The notes below the pieces were generated by a model. That model was not told where the DNA came from. It worked only from the letters and a program-made list of their open reading frames with translations, and did no database searches. From contig JANWKT010000014.1 in assembly GCA_025451235.1 (NCBI GenBank), positions 291,574 through 355,573 on the forward strand: 64,000 nucleotides of DNA, read 5' to 3'. A program made the position numbers and the translations under genes. The stretch is from Flavobacteriales bacterium (GTDB lineage: Bacteria; Bacteroidota; Bacteroidia; CAIKAF01). Position 1 is the first letter of the stretch, and each line of letters opens with the position of its first letter. Below are positions 27,447 to 36,761 of this stretch, one piece after another.

Positions 27447-28130
27447 ATGGAGTACAATTCTCAGCGTGAAAAGTTGATATTGCCTGAATTTGGCAGAAAT
27501 ATCCAAAGTATGGTGAACTATACGTTAACGATACCTGATATTGCAGAAAGGACCCGTGCCTCTAGAACTATTATTCAGATCATGGCCCAAAATACCCCCA
27601 GCCTGAATAAGGATCAGGAGGATTTTTACCATATGTTATGGGACCATTTACATGTAATCGCCAAATTCAAACTGGAAGTGGATAGTCCTTATGAAAAGCC
27701 TACACCCGAAGACCTGGTAAGGGAAAAAAAGAAATTGAAGTACCCGAACAAGAAGATCCGGTATAAACACTACGGTAAAAATGTGGAGTATTTTATTGAG
27801 AAAGCCCGCAAAGCCACCGACCCGGCCATGAAAGACCTTTTTATTGAAGCATTGGCCAATATGATGAAGAAGGCTTATCTGAACTGGAACCGGGATTCGG
27901 TGAATGATGAACTGATCAAAGACCACCTGGCAGAAATGAGCAATGGAGAGTTGATCATTACCGATAAACATAAGATCAGTTCAACCAGCGAAATCCTTGG
28001 AAGCACTGCCCAGCGTACTAAAAATAAATTTCAACAAAAGAAGTTTCATAAAAATAATAACAACCGGAACAATCAAAACAATAATAACCGCAACTTTAAG
28101 GGCAATAATTTTAAAAAGAAGAACTTTTAG
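27447..28130 (+). CDS. DUF4290 domain protein
   Basis: 227 residues. The N-terminal 180 or so residues match DUF4290 ('MEYNSQREKLILPEFGRNIQSMVNY', 'DHLHVIAKFKLEVDSPYEKP', 'YGKNVEYFIEKA'). The last 40 residues are a low-complexity Asn/Lys/Arg-rich tail that may bind nucleic acid. In Bacteroidota this gene is commonly found directly before murA, as here. Function unknown. A near-consensus box TATCTTTT abuts the ATG. Confidence 0.9.
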   Translation: MEYNSQREKLILPEFGRNIQSMVNYTLTIPDIAERTRASRTIIQIMAQNTPSLNKDQEDFYHMLWDHLHVIAKFKLEVDSPYEKPTPEDLVREKKKLKYPNKKIRYKHYGKNVEYFIEKARKATDPAMKDLFIEALANMMKKAYLNWNRDSVNDELIKDHLAEMSNGELIITDKHKISSTSEILGSTAQRTKNKFQQKKFHKNNNNRNNQNNNNRNFKGNNFKKKNF

Positions 28131-28145
28131 AACGGTTTGAAGTTG

Positions 28146-28229
28146 GAGGTTTTGAAGTTTGATGTTGGTGATAAAAACTAGCTCAAACCTCGGCAACAAG
28201 TATCAAACCTCAAACATTTGTCAAACCTC
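28146..28229 (+). repeat. Repeat cluster in the murA leader
   Basis: TCAAACCTC occurs at 28183-28191, 28203-28211 and 28221-28229. Upstream, GAGGTTT (28146-28152) and GTTTGA (28157-28162) are complementary to parts of these copies, so the leader can fold in alternative ways. It lies between the DUF4290 stop and the murA start. Regulation is possible but not shown. Confidence 0.45.
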
Positions 28230-28243
28230 AAATAATTAAAGTT

Positions 28244-29560
28244 GTGAGTACATTCGTCATAGAAGGTGGACACCATTTAAAAGGAGAGATCACTCCCCAA
28301 GGTGCAAAAAATGAAACTCTTCAAACCATTTGCGCCGTCCTCCTAACGGATCAAAAAGTAACCATTACCAATATCCCGGAGATCCATGATGTGATGAAGC
28401 TCATAGAGATTTTGGGTGATATGGGAGTAACCGTGAATAAAACCTCCCATGGTACTTATGAGTTTCAGGCCGATCAAATAAAGCTCGAATATCTACAAAC
28501 CGACCATTTCAAGGAAAATGCTGCCAGGCTGAGAGGATCTATCATGTTATTGGGACCCATGCTGGCCAGGTTTGGCCAAGGGTTTATACCCAGGCCCGGA
28601 GGTGATAAAATAGGACGAAGAAGATTGGATACGCATTTTACAGGTCTCATCAAACTGGGTGTTATTTTAGACTTTGAACCCAATTCATATTTCTACAGGG
28701 CACATGCAAAAAAACTGGTGGGTACCTATATCCATATGGATGAAATTTCGGTAACCGGAACTGCCAATGTAGTGATGGCTTCGGTTTTAGCGGAGGGTAC
28801 AACGGTTATTTATAATGCTGCCTGTGAACCTTATTTACAACAGCTTTGCAAAATGCTCAATAGCATGGGTGCAAAAATTGAAGGGATTGGCTCGAACCGG
28901 CTAACCGTAACTGGGGTTAAATCATTGGGAGGTTGCGTGCATCATACCTTGCCTGATATGATTGAGGTGGGAAGCTTTATCGGACTTGCAGCACTTACAC
29001 AATCGGAGCTGACCATAAAAAATTGCAGCTTGCCAGATCTGGGAGTGATCCCTGATATTTTCGAAAAACTGGGTATTATCCTGGTAAAAAATGGAGATGA
29101 TATCATTATTCCCCATCAAAAGAGTTATGATATTGAAACGTTTATGGATGGATCTATCCTAACCGTGTATGATGCTCCCTGGCCGGGCTTTACCCCTGAC
29201 CTCATCAGCATTATCCTGGTTACTGCTATCCAGGCCAAAGGCTCTGTTTTGATCCACCAGAAAATGTTCGAAAGCCGTTTATTCTTTGTAGATAAGCTCA
29301 TTGATATGGGTGCACAGATCATTTTATGTGATCCGCATAGGGCAACCGTCATCGGACTTGACAGGAAATATGCGTTGAGGGGAATTGAGATGACATCCCC
29401 CGATATCAGGGCTGGAATGGCTTTGCTGAATGCAGCCTTAAGTGCTGAAGGTACCAGTCGGATCCATAATATTGAACAGATCGACCGTGGATATGAAAAA
29501 ATTGATGAGCGCCTTAATAAGCTAGGTGCCAGGATCACCCGGGTGGCAAACAATGGATGA
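28244..29560 (+). CDS. murA: UDP-N-acetylglucosamine 1-carboxyvinyltransferase (MurA) with Asp at the active-site Cys position
   Basis: 438 residues, GTG start (MSTFVIEGGHHLKGEI). Catalyses transfer of enolpyruvate from PEP to UDP-GlcNAc, the first committed step of peptidoglycan synthesis. Landmarks: 'GAKNETLQ' (Lys/Asn site), 'RLRGSIMLLGPMLARFGQG', 'DMIEVGSFIGLAAL', 'GPGF..PD'-like 'WPGFTPDLISIIL' and 'SPDIRAGMALLNAAL'. The loop residue that is Cys115 in E. coli is Asp121 here ('RPGGDKIG'; codon GAT at 28604-28606). This substitution is known to keep activity and to prevent fosfomycin attack. Confidence 0.96.
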   Translation: MSTFVIEGGHHLKGEITPQGAKNETLQTICAVLLTDQKVTITNIPEIHDVMKLIEILGDMGVTVNKTSHGTYEFQADQIKLEYLQTDHFKENAARLRGSIMLLGPMLARFGQGFIPRPGGDKIGRRRLDTHFTGLIKLGVILDFEPNSYFYRAHAKKLVGTYIHMDEISVTGTANVVMASVLAEGTTVIYNAACEPYLQQLCKMLNSMGAKIEGIGSNRLTVTGVKSLGGCVHHTLPDMIEVGSFIGLAALTQSELTIKNCSLPDLGVIPDIFEKLGIILVKNGDDIIIPHQKSYDIETFMDGSILTVYDAPWPGFTPDLISIILVTAIQAKGSVLIHQKMFESRLFFVDKLIDMGAQIILCDPHRATVIGLDRKYALRGIEMTSPDIRAGMALLNAALSAEGTSRIHNIEQIDRGYEKIDERLNKLGARITRVANNG

Positions 29561-29632
29561 TCGAAAACTGTGACAGCCCTGCGGGCACCATTAAAAAATA
29601 ATCTTAAATCGGAACAGCCGACTTGCCACTCC

Positions 29633-29663
29633 TTTGATTTGGTATCATTTTTGGATATATTTG
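29633..29663 (+). promoter_or_regulatory. Consensus Bacteroidota promoter (TTTG-N19-TATATTTG)
   Basis: TTTG at 29633-29636, exactly 19 bases, then TATATTTG at 29656-29663. Both boxes match the consensus. The start of transcription would be near 29668, giving a leader of about 20 bases before the thioredoxin-like gene. Confidence 0.75.
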
Positions 29664-29688
29664 TTCATCTATAATATCCCAGATATAT

Positions 29689-30246
29689 ATGAAGCGTAGT
29701 AATATCATTACCATTTCACTTGTTATTGTGGTTATTTGCAGCGGATTTATCATTAAAGGGCTGAATAAGAATACACCGGTGAATGATGCTGTTGGGTTAA
29801 ATATTGGTGACACAGCACCGGAAATTGAAATGATGGCCCCTGATTCCACCACAAAATTTAAGTTATCCGATCTTCGCGGACATATTGTTTTGATCGATTT
29901 TTGGGCAAGCTGGTGCCGTCCATGCCGTATGGAAAATCCCAACATTGTAGCCACCTATAATAAATTTTCAAATTCCAAATTCAATGGGGCTAAAAAGAAA
30001 GGCTTTCGTGTTTTCAGTGTTTCTTTGGACATGAATATAAAAGCATGGCAGGATGCTATTGCAAAAGACGGACTTACCTGGAAATACCATGTAAGTGATT
30101 TAAAATACTGGAGCAATGCTGCAGCACAAACCTATAAGATCACCTCCATTCCGAACAATTACTTGCTTGATGGTAACGGAGTTATTATTGCTAAGAACTT
30201 AAGAGGAGCGAATCTGGAAACGGAACTTACTAAGATCCTTAAATAA
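29689..30246 (+). CDS. TlpA/ResA-like thioredoxin-fold protein
   Basis: 185 residues. N-terminal membrane anchor or signal (residues 5-23), then a redoxin domain: 'IGDTAPEIEMMAPDSTTKFKLSDLRGHIVLIDFWASWCRPCRMENPN', with the redox pair Cys76-x-x-Cys79, and 'TYKITSIPNNYLLDGNGVII' carrying the cis-Pro loop. Probably an extracytoplasmic thiol-disulfide reductase. Own promoter upstream and a strong terminator downstream make it monocistronic. Confidence 0.92.
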   Translation: MKRSNIITISLVIVVICSGFIIKGLNKNTPVNDAVGLNIGDTAPEIEMMAPDSTTKFKLSDLRGHIVLIDFWASWCRPCRMENPNIVATYNKFSNSKFNGAKKKGFRVFSVSLDMNIKAWQDAIAKDGLTWKYHVSDLKYWSNAAAQTYKITSIPNNYLLDGNGVIIAKNLRGANLETELTKILK

Positions 30247-30264
30247 ACAAACCATATTTTGGAC

Positions 30265-30292
30265 AAGGCGGATGATTTCCGCCTTTTTTTTT
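30265..30292 (+). terminator. Rho-independent terminator after the TlpA-like gene
   Basis: Stem AAGGCGGA / TCCGCCTT (30265-30272 and 30278-30285), loop of five bases, followed by a run of T to about 30292. Confidence 0.9.
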
Positions 30293-30366
30293 GGGCAGTG
30301 CTCCTAAAGGGAGTAACCGTTTCGAAAAAATAACTAACAACCTTCATCATTCACCTTTAAATAGTG

Positions 30367-30374
30367 TACTTTTG
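30367..30374 (+). promoter_or_regulatory. -7 box (TACTTTTG) of uvrA
   Basis: Exact TAnnTTTG match 25 bases before the uvrA ATG at 30400. No good -33 box; the spacing supports the start at 30400 over the in-frame ATG at 30364, which would precede the box. Confidence 0.55.
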
Positions 30375-30399
30375 CACGAATTTTCTCTGGAGCATACGT

Positions 30400-33237
30400 A
30401 TGGCAAAAAAACTCAACCTGGAGGACCTGGATCCACAGGATTTTATCATCATTAAAGGAGCAAGGGTACATAATTTAAAAAATATTGACCTTGCGATTCC
30501 ACGTGATAAATTAGTGGTCATTACAGGTCTTTCCGGTTCCGGAAAATCTTCGTTGGCTTTTGAAACTTTATATGCCGAGGGACAACGCAGGTATGTGGAA
30601 AGCCTTTCGGCCTATGCCCGTCAGTTCCTGGGAAGGCTTGATAAACCGGATGTGGATTATATCAAAGGAATATCGCCGGCCATTGCCATTGAGCAAAAAG
30701 TAAATACCAGAAATCCACGTTCTACCGTGGGCACGAGTACAGAAATTTATGATTATCTTAAATTGTTATTTTCCAGAATTGGAATTACTTACTCCCCCGT
30801 TTCGGGAAATGAAGTAAAACGCCATTCAGTATCCGATGCAGTGGATATGCTAGGTGCTTTGAAAGAAAATACAAAAGTCTACATAAGTACCCCTATTCAT
30901 GTAAAAGCCAAAAGGACCCTTAACCAGGAATTAAGCATTCTACAACAAAAAGGATTTTCAAGAATATTGGTGAAAGGACAGGTAACCAAAATTGAGGACG
31001 CCCTGGAATTGAAAAAGATGTTACATGACCACGAGGTAGAAATATTGGTGGGAAGATTGGCAGTAAGTAAAGAGGATGACTTTTACGGAGAAGCTGCTGA
31101 TATGGTCAACATGGCTTTTGGCGAAGGAAACGGAGAATGTATCATTCATATATTGGATGAGAAGGGAGCTATTAAAAAAACGCAACCATTTTCAACCAGG
31201 TTTGAATTGGATGGATTGAGCTTTGAAGAGCCTACAGAGCATTTATTTAGTTTCAATAACCCATATGGTGCCTGTAAGACCTGTGAAGGCTACGGAAAAA
31301 TATTAGGGATTGATGAAGACCTGGTCATACCGGATAAATCAATCAGTGTTTATGAGGGTGCAGTATCCTGCTGGAAGGGAGATAAATTAAGCGAATGGCA
31401 AAATGATTTTATCAAAAGGGCCAACGATTATAATTTCCCCATTCACAAACCCTATTATGATTTATCGGCGGCGCAAAAAAAATTATTGTGGGAAGGAGGA
31501 AGGGAAATAGAAGGGATCAACGATTTTTTTAAAATGGTTGAAGAGAATCTGTATAAGATCCAATACAGGGTTTTGCTGTCGAGGTATAGAGGACGTACCA
31601 CTTGTCCGGATTGTCAGGGTACAAGGTTGAGAAATGATGCAGGTTTTGTAAAGGTGGGAGAGCTTTCTATCATTGAAATGGTATTGATGCCGGTGGAAGA
31701 ATTGAAAACTTTTTTCAGTGAACTGGAGCCGGCAGCTCATCATAAAAAAATAGCTTCAAGATTGTTGATTGAGATCAATAACCGTTTAGGTTATTTATGT
31801 GATGTAGGGCTTGGTTATCTCAATCTGAACAGGCTTTCATCTTCTTTATCAGGTGGGGAATCACAAAGGATCAACCTGGCCACCTCTATTGGCAGCAGTC
31901 TTGTAGGATCCATGTATATATTAGATGAACCGAGCATTGGACTTCACTCAAGAGATACGGAAAGATTGTTGAAAGTAGTGAAGAATTTAAGGGACGAAGG
32001 GAACACCGTAATTGTGGTGGAACACGATGAAGAGTTTATGAAATCCGCCGATGAATTGATCGATATGGGGCCCGAAGCTGGCATCAACGGTGGGAGGATC
32101 GTTTTTCAGGGAACGCATAAAGATGTATTGCGTGAAAAGGATAGCCTTACTGCGAATTATCTTACCGGAAGAATGGCGATCAAGTTACCAGCGACCAGAA
32201 GAAAATGGACAAAATTCATTGAAATTACAGGAGCCAGGGAGAATAATTTAAAAAACATCGATGTTAAATTCCCATTGGGAGTATTGACGGTTATTAGTGG
32301 GGTTAGCGGATCTGGAAAAACAAGCTTGGTGAAAACCATTTTAGCGCCAGGTCTCAAAAAAATGTTCGGAGGTTATAGCGAAAAAACGGGGGACCATGAT
32401 AAAATTACCGGTAACCTTCGGGAAATTACCGGTGTGGAGTTAGTGGATCAGAACCCGATCGGAAAGTCAAGCAGGTCGAACCCGGTTACCTATTTAAAGA
32501 TCTATGATGAGATCCGGAATTTGTATTCCACCTTACCTCTTTCCAAGCAACAAGGATTTAAGCCGGCCCATTTTTCTTTCAATGTTCCTGGTGGACGTTG
32601 CGAAGTTTGCGAAGGAGAAGGAACGGTGACCATCGAAATGCAGTTCATGGCAGATATCAATCTGCTTTGTGAGAATTGCAAGGGAAAACGTTTTCAGGAT
32701 GATGTACTGGAAGTAAAATATCGGGAAAAAAATATTTCTGAAATTTTGGAGATGTCGGTGGACGAAGCCATCGATTTTTTTGAAAAAGCAACCAAAGCAA
32801 CTGTTTTGGATCAGAAAATAGCTCAAAAACTTCAACCTCTTCAGGATGTGGGCTTAGGATATGTAAAGTTGGGCCAAAGTTCCAACACCCTTTCCGGAGG
32901 GGAGGCCCAAAGGGTTAAACTGGCCTATTTCCTGAGTAAAGGAAGCTCCGAAGGGAAGCAATTCTTCATCTTTGATGAGCCTACCACGGGTTTGCATTTT
33001 CACGATGTGCAAAAATTGTTAGATTCTTTTAATGCACTGATTCTCAAGGGGCATACAGTAGTTGTCATAGAGCATAACCTGGACGTGATCAAAACGGCAG
33101 ATTGGGTGATAGACCTTGGTCCTGAAGGCGGAGAACAGGGTGGGGGGCTTGTTTTTGAGGGGGTTCCTGAAGATCTGATCAAAGTAAAGAATTCCTATAC
33201 TGCCCCCTATTTAACAGAAAAGCTACGCAACGTTTAA
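30400..33237 (+). CDS. uvrA: Excinuclease ABC subunit A (UvrA)
   Basis: 945 residues, normal UvrA length. First ATPase: Walker A '[12 protein letters not shown]', zinc finger 'CPDCQGTRL' region, signature '[12 protein letters not shown]', Walker B '[12 protein letters not shown]'. Second ATPase: '[11 protein letters not shown]', zinc finger '[10 protein letters not shown]'/'CENCKGKRF', signature '[12 protein letters not shown]', Walker B '[12 protein letters not shown]'. Recognises bulky DNA damage in nucleotide excision repair with UvrB. No other uvr gene is adjacent. Confidence 0.98.
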   Translation: MAKKLNLEDLDPQDFIIIKGARVHNLKNIDLAIPRDKLVVITGLSGSGKSSLAFETLYAEGQRRYVESLSAYARQFLGRLDKPDVDYIKGISPAIAIEQKVNTRNPRSTVGTSTEIYDYLKLLFSRIGITYSPVSGNEVKRHSVSDAVDMLGALKENTKVYISTPIHVKAKRTLNQELSILQQKGFSRILVKGQVTKIEDALELKKMLHDHEVEILVGRLAVSKEDDFYGEAADMVNMAFGEGNGECIIHILDEKGAIKKTQPFSTRFELDGLSFEEPTEHLFSFNNPYGACKTCEGYGKILGIDEDLVIPDKSISVYEGAVSCWKGDKLSEWQNDFIKRANDYNFPIHKPYYDLSAAQKKLLWEGGREIEGINDFFKMVEENLYKIQYRVLLSRYRGRTTCPDCQGTRLRNDAGFVKVGELSIIEMVLMPVEELKTFFSELEPAAHHKKIASRLLIEINNRLGYLCDVGLGYLNLNRLSSSLSGGESQRINLATSIGSSLVGSMYILDEPSIGLHSRDTERLLKVVKNLRDEGNTVIVVEHDEEFMKSADELIDMGPEAGINGGRIVFQGTHKDVLREKDSLTANYLTGRMAIKLPATRRKWTKFIEITGARENNLKNIDVKFPLGVLTVISGVSGSGKTSLVKTILAPGLKKMFGGYSEKTGDHDKITGNLREITGVELVDQNPIGKSSRSNPVTYLKIYDEIRNLYSTLPLSKQQGFKPAHFSFNVPGGRCEVCEGEGTVTIEMQFMADINLLCENCKGKRFQDDVLEVKYREKNISEILEMSVDEAIDFFEKATKATVLDQKIAQKLQPLQDVGLGYVKLGQSSNTLSGGEAQRVKLAYFLSKGSSEGKQFFIFDEPTTGLHFHDVQKLLDSFNALILKGHTVVVIEHNLDVIKTADWVIDLGPEGGEQGGGLVFEGVPEDLIKVKNSYTAPYLTEKLRNV

Positions 33238-33362
33238 GGTAGTTTTATCATCTGTGGAAGAGCATGTCAAAAACATGTATACCCAAGCCTGCAAAGTAGG
33301 CGAGAGTACGAGTTCACTAAAAACAAACCGATACGAGTAAACCCGCTTTAACAGGGCATTTT

Positions 33363-33393
33363 TTTGAGAATATTTAAAAAAATAATAACTTTA
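33363..33393 (+). promoter_or_regulatory. Promoter of small exported protein gene (TTTG-N19-TAACTTTA)
   Basis: TTTG at 33363-33366, 19 bases, then TAACTTTA at 33386-33393, one mismatch from consensus. Leader of about 13 bases to the ATG at 33411. It may serve the following two large surface-protein genes as well. Confidence 0.6.
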
Positions 33394-33410
33394 CACAAAA
33401 CCCATTATAT

Positions 33411-33842
33411 ATGAACCGAGCATTTAAATTAGCTGGATTGTTATTGATAGTTTTAAGTCCAACTTTCATGATGGCCCAATCCTCAGAATCCTATAAACTC
33501 TATAAGGATTTAGACGCAGTAAAAATTGATTATACAACCCAACAGTGTACGAATAACGCAGATGTTATTTCGGAATTCCATTTTTTAAGACTTACCAATA
33601 AAACCAACGCTCCTGTTTCGATCAGTTTTAGGGTAGAATATTACTATAACGGATCGTGCAGTACCTGTAGCAACGATGAGTATCAATTTAGCTTTAACAT
33701 CCCTGCTAATGGAAGCATTACTACGGATTGTGCTTCATTGAGCACCTCTACAGGAAGATTGGCAGTGATCAATAAATATGTCAACAAAAATTATGGACCA
33801 CCCTTGGATAAATTTGAATTGTCCAATATAGTAGTTCGATAA
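33411..33842 (+). CDS. Small exported protein, unknown function
   Basis: 143 residues; signal peptide MNRAFKLAGLLLIVLSPTFMMAQ. The mature protein is beta-rich with a cysteine cluster ('GSCSTCSNDEYQF', plus 'QQCTNNAD' and 'TTDCASL') likely to form disulfides. No family recognised. It precedes two large T9SS type B proteins by 26 bases and is probably cotranscribed with them. Confidence 0.75.
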   Translation: MNRAFKLAGLLLIVLSPTFMMAQSSESYKLYKDLDAVKIDYTTQQCTNNADVISEFHFLRLTNKTNAPVSISFRVEYYYNGSCSTCSNDEYQFSFNIPANGSITTDCASLSTSTGRLAVINKYVNKNYGPPLDKFELSNIVVR

Positions 33843-33868
33843 AACAGTACACGGTTAAAAAAAGATCA

Positions 33869-36745
33869 ATGAGAAAAATAGGAGCTTTATTTCTTTTCTG
33901 CCTTGCGGCAAATGTTGCCAGTGCGCAACAGACCATTCAAAATATTGCTTATCCTGTTTATGAACAGTTGAAATCCACCCGTTCTCTGGATCCTTCTATT
34001 CATTACGTCATTGATCCAACTACTATTCCGGTAGCCACTAATTCTGGTCTTCCTTTACCGCCTCCGCCATCTAGCACTGCCTCCACTTCGGGTTGCGCAT
34101 GTTATATTCCGCCGGATGCCAGCTACTCCATAGTTCCGTTTGCTGGGTATGCCCCCCCGAATTATGAGAATGATGATGGAAGTACTGCCAATATTCCTAT
34201 TCCATTTAATTTTTGCTTGTATGGGACCAATTATACTTCCATGTGGATCAACAACAATGGAAATATAACTTTTGATGGTCCGTACGCCACTTTTAGTCCA
34301 GTCGGATTTCCAAGTAACCAGTATGTAATGGTGGCTCCGTTTTGGGGTGATGTAGATACAAGGAACGGAGGAGGATTGGTTTATTATAAAATTACACCCA
34401 CTGCAGTGTATGTGACCTGGGTAAATGTGGGGTATTATGCATTTCACACAGATCTGCTCAATACTTTTTCGGTGATCATTACAGATGCCAACGATCCGGT
34501 AATTGGGGTTGGAAATAATGTGGCTTTTTGTTACCAGGATATGCAATGGACCACCGGTGATGCTTCTGGAGGAAGTGGTGGCTTTGGAGGATTTGCAGCG
34601 ACCGTTGGTTGCAACAAAGGAAATGGAATTGATTTTGTTCAATTCGGACAATTTGATTCTCCAGGAACCGCATACTTCGGACCTTATGCTACTAATAATG
34701 GTGTAAGCTGGCTTGATAACCAATCATTTATTTTTAATGCCTGCAATAGCACCAATATTGCACCCACCATGGCCACCGGGCCTATATGTGATACGATTGA
34801 ACTATGTGTAGGTGATACCCTGGTGGATACCTTGGTCTTTTTATCTCCAGAACCTGGACAAACAACCACTTTGGGTGCCAGTTCAGCCTCTCCCGACTTT
34901 TCTATCTTAAATATTACCAACGGAAATACAGCCACCTTAATTTACCAGGTGATTGGAAATACCGTGGGCACACTTGATATTAACGTGAATGCGGTCGATG
35001 ATGGTGTACCTGTACAAAACGTGAACTATACGATCACCGTTCAGGTGAATCCTAATAATACCCCTATACCAACTGTGATTGGAGATACCATTATTTGTCC
35101 GGGGGAAAACACCATCTTAAGTGCTATTGGTGGAGTTTATGATTCTTATTTATGGAATACCGGAGGTATCAATGATTCAGTTACGGTCAATCAGGGAGGA
35201 AATTATCTCGTTGAGGTTTCATTGAATGGTTGCAGAAGATGGGATTCGATCACTGTTTTTGCATTCCCTCAACCGGTGCCACTCATTACTGCTGATACCA
35301 CGATTTGTGGAGGTGATTCATCATTGATGACAGTTACTAACGGACCCTTTAATCAATATAGCTGGTCGACCGGAAGTACAACATCTACAGCTTATGCAGC
35401 TACTGCCGGAACGTATACGGTTACCGTTACAGATAACAACACTTGTACCGGATCTTCTACTATTAATGTAGTCCAAGTAGTTCCGGTGATTAATATCAAT
35501 TCGGCACTTGCTGTTTGCGGAGGAGATTCTGTGATGATGACTGCCACACCGTTCTTACCATTCAGCTCCATCTACTGGTCTGATGGTACTATCGGACCTT
35601 TGAACTATGCTACTTCTCCGGGACAATATATTGTTACCGGAGTTGATCCTGGAGGCTGCGAGGCAAAAGATACGGTAGTGATTGCATTGCTACCTGATCC
35701 AACTGGAAATCTTGTATTACCTGTTGCTTGTGAAAACCAAGGCTCGGCATTTAGTTATAACAACACCGGCATACCGGTAATCGATTATCATTGGAATTTT
35801 GGAACTGGAATCCCAGGGGATACTTCTAACATTTCTTCTCCTAATTTTACATATCCGTTATTTGGGTTCTATAATGTTTCTTTGGTGATTACAGGAAGTA
35901 ACGGATGTATTGATACCATTCAGGCTAACCTAACTGTTCATACTCAACCAACTGTTACCGTTCCCAATACCCCTATATGTTTGGATGCCGTAGCAACTTT
36001 CAATCCTACTATTGTAAGTGATTCTGTTGTTTCATATAGCTGGGTCTTTGCAGGAGGTACACCAGGTACTTCAAACATTCTTACACCCACCGTTTCTTAT
36101 CCGGCTCCAGGCTCCTATCCATATTTGCTAACCGTTACTACTGAATTTGGTTGCACTACTGTAGTAGCCCAGAATTTGGTTGTACGTGAAAATCCTTCAG
36201 CAGGATTTGGGATTTATCCAATTTGTGTTAGCAGGTTTACTTTTGATTATATCCCTGGAGTGAACGATTCAGCCTTGGTACTTGATTGGAACATGGGTGA
36301 TGGAACATGGTTCCTGGATCAGGATACCACTGTCTTTAATTATTTGTATCCTGGACCAGGCGTATTCAATGTACAGTTGGTGGTGCAAAATGGATGGGGA
36401 TGTACGGACTCTTTAACCATTCCTTTGGTTGTTCCTGATTCTGTATTTCTTGAATTACCCAATGTATTGATACAATCCAGCCTGGTTGGAAATGATAGAG
36501 TGGATATAGAACAGATCGAGCCTAGCTTTAATCTATGTATTGAATATACTTACTCAATTTATGATCGTTGGGGAATAAAAGTATTTGAAACGCATAATGA
36601 TCCGAATAATCCTGACATGTCCTGCGGCAAATGTTTTAAGGGTAAAACACAAGGTGGAGAGCAGTTAAGCCCCGGAGTGTATTATTATATTCTTCAGGGA
36701 AATTTCAATATTCAAAAAGTTGGATTTATCACCATCTTTGATTAG
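33869..36745 (+). CDS. T9SS type B surface protein with NIDO and PKD domains
   Basis: 958 residues. Signal peptide (to about 'VASAQ'), a nidogen-like domain at about 85-270 ('LPIPFNFCLYGTNYTSMWINNNG'-type start, 'YVMVAPFWGDVDTRNGGGLVYYKITPTAVYVTWVNV'), then a series of PKD/Ig-like repeats with 'YSWxFxGGTPGTS...YPxPGSYP' patterns. The final 90 residues ('NVLIQSSLVGNDRVDIE', 'YSIYDRWGIKVFE', 'LSPGVYYYILQGNF') are a gliding-associated type B sorting domain. Probably an adhesin. Shares most of its parts with the next gene. Confidence 0.92.
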   Translation: MRKIGALFLFCLAANVASAQQTIQNIAYPVYEQLKSTRSLDPSIHYVIDPTTIPVATNSGLPLPPPPSSTASTSGCACYIPPDASYSIVPFAGYAPPNYENDDGSTANIPIPFNFCLYGTNYTSMWINNNGNITFDGPYATFSPVGFPSNQYVMVAPFWGDVDTRNGGGLVYYKITPTAVYVTWVNVGYYAFHTDLLNTFSVIITDANDPVIGVGNNVAFCYQDMQWTTGDASGGSGGFGGFAATVGCNKGNGIDFVQFGQFDSPGTAYFGPYATNNGVSWLDNQSFIFNACNSTNIAPTMATGPICDTIELCVGDTLVDTLVFLSPEPGQTTTLGASSASPDFSILNITNGNTATLIYQVIGNTVGTLDINVNAVDDGVPVQNVNYTITVQVNPNNTPIPTVIGDTIICPGENTILSAIGGVYDSYLWNTGGINDSVTVNQGGNYLVEVSLNGCRRWDSITVFAFPQPVPLITADTTICGGDSSLMTVTNGPFNQYSWSTGSTTSTAYAATAGTYTVTVTDNNTCTGSSTINVVQVVPVININSALAVCGGDSVMMTATPFLPFSSIYWSDGTIGPLNYATSPGQYIVTGVDPGGCEAKDTVVIALLPDPTGNLVLPVACENQGSAFSYNNTGIPVIDYHWNFGTGIPGDTSNISSPNFTYPLFGFYNVSLVITGSNGCIDTIQANLTVHTQPTVTVPNTPICLDAVATFNPTIVSDSVVSYSWVFAGGTPGTSNILTPTVSYPAPGSYPYLLTVTTEFGCTTVVAQNLVVRENPSAGFGIYPICVSRFTFDYIPGVNDSALVLDWNMGDGTWFLDQDTTVFNYLYPGPGVFNVQLVVQNGWGCTDSLTIPLVVPDSVFLELPNVLIQSSLVGNDRVDIEQIEPSFNLCIEYTYSIYDRWGIKVFETHNDPNNPDMSCGKCFKGKTQGGEQLSPGVYYYILQGNFNIQKVGFITIFD

Positions 36746-36761
36746 AACTTAAATATTTATT

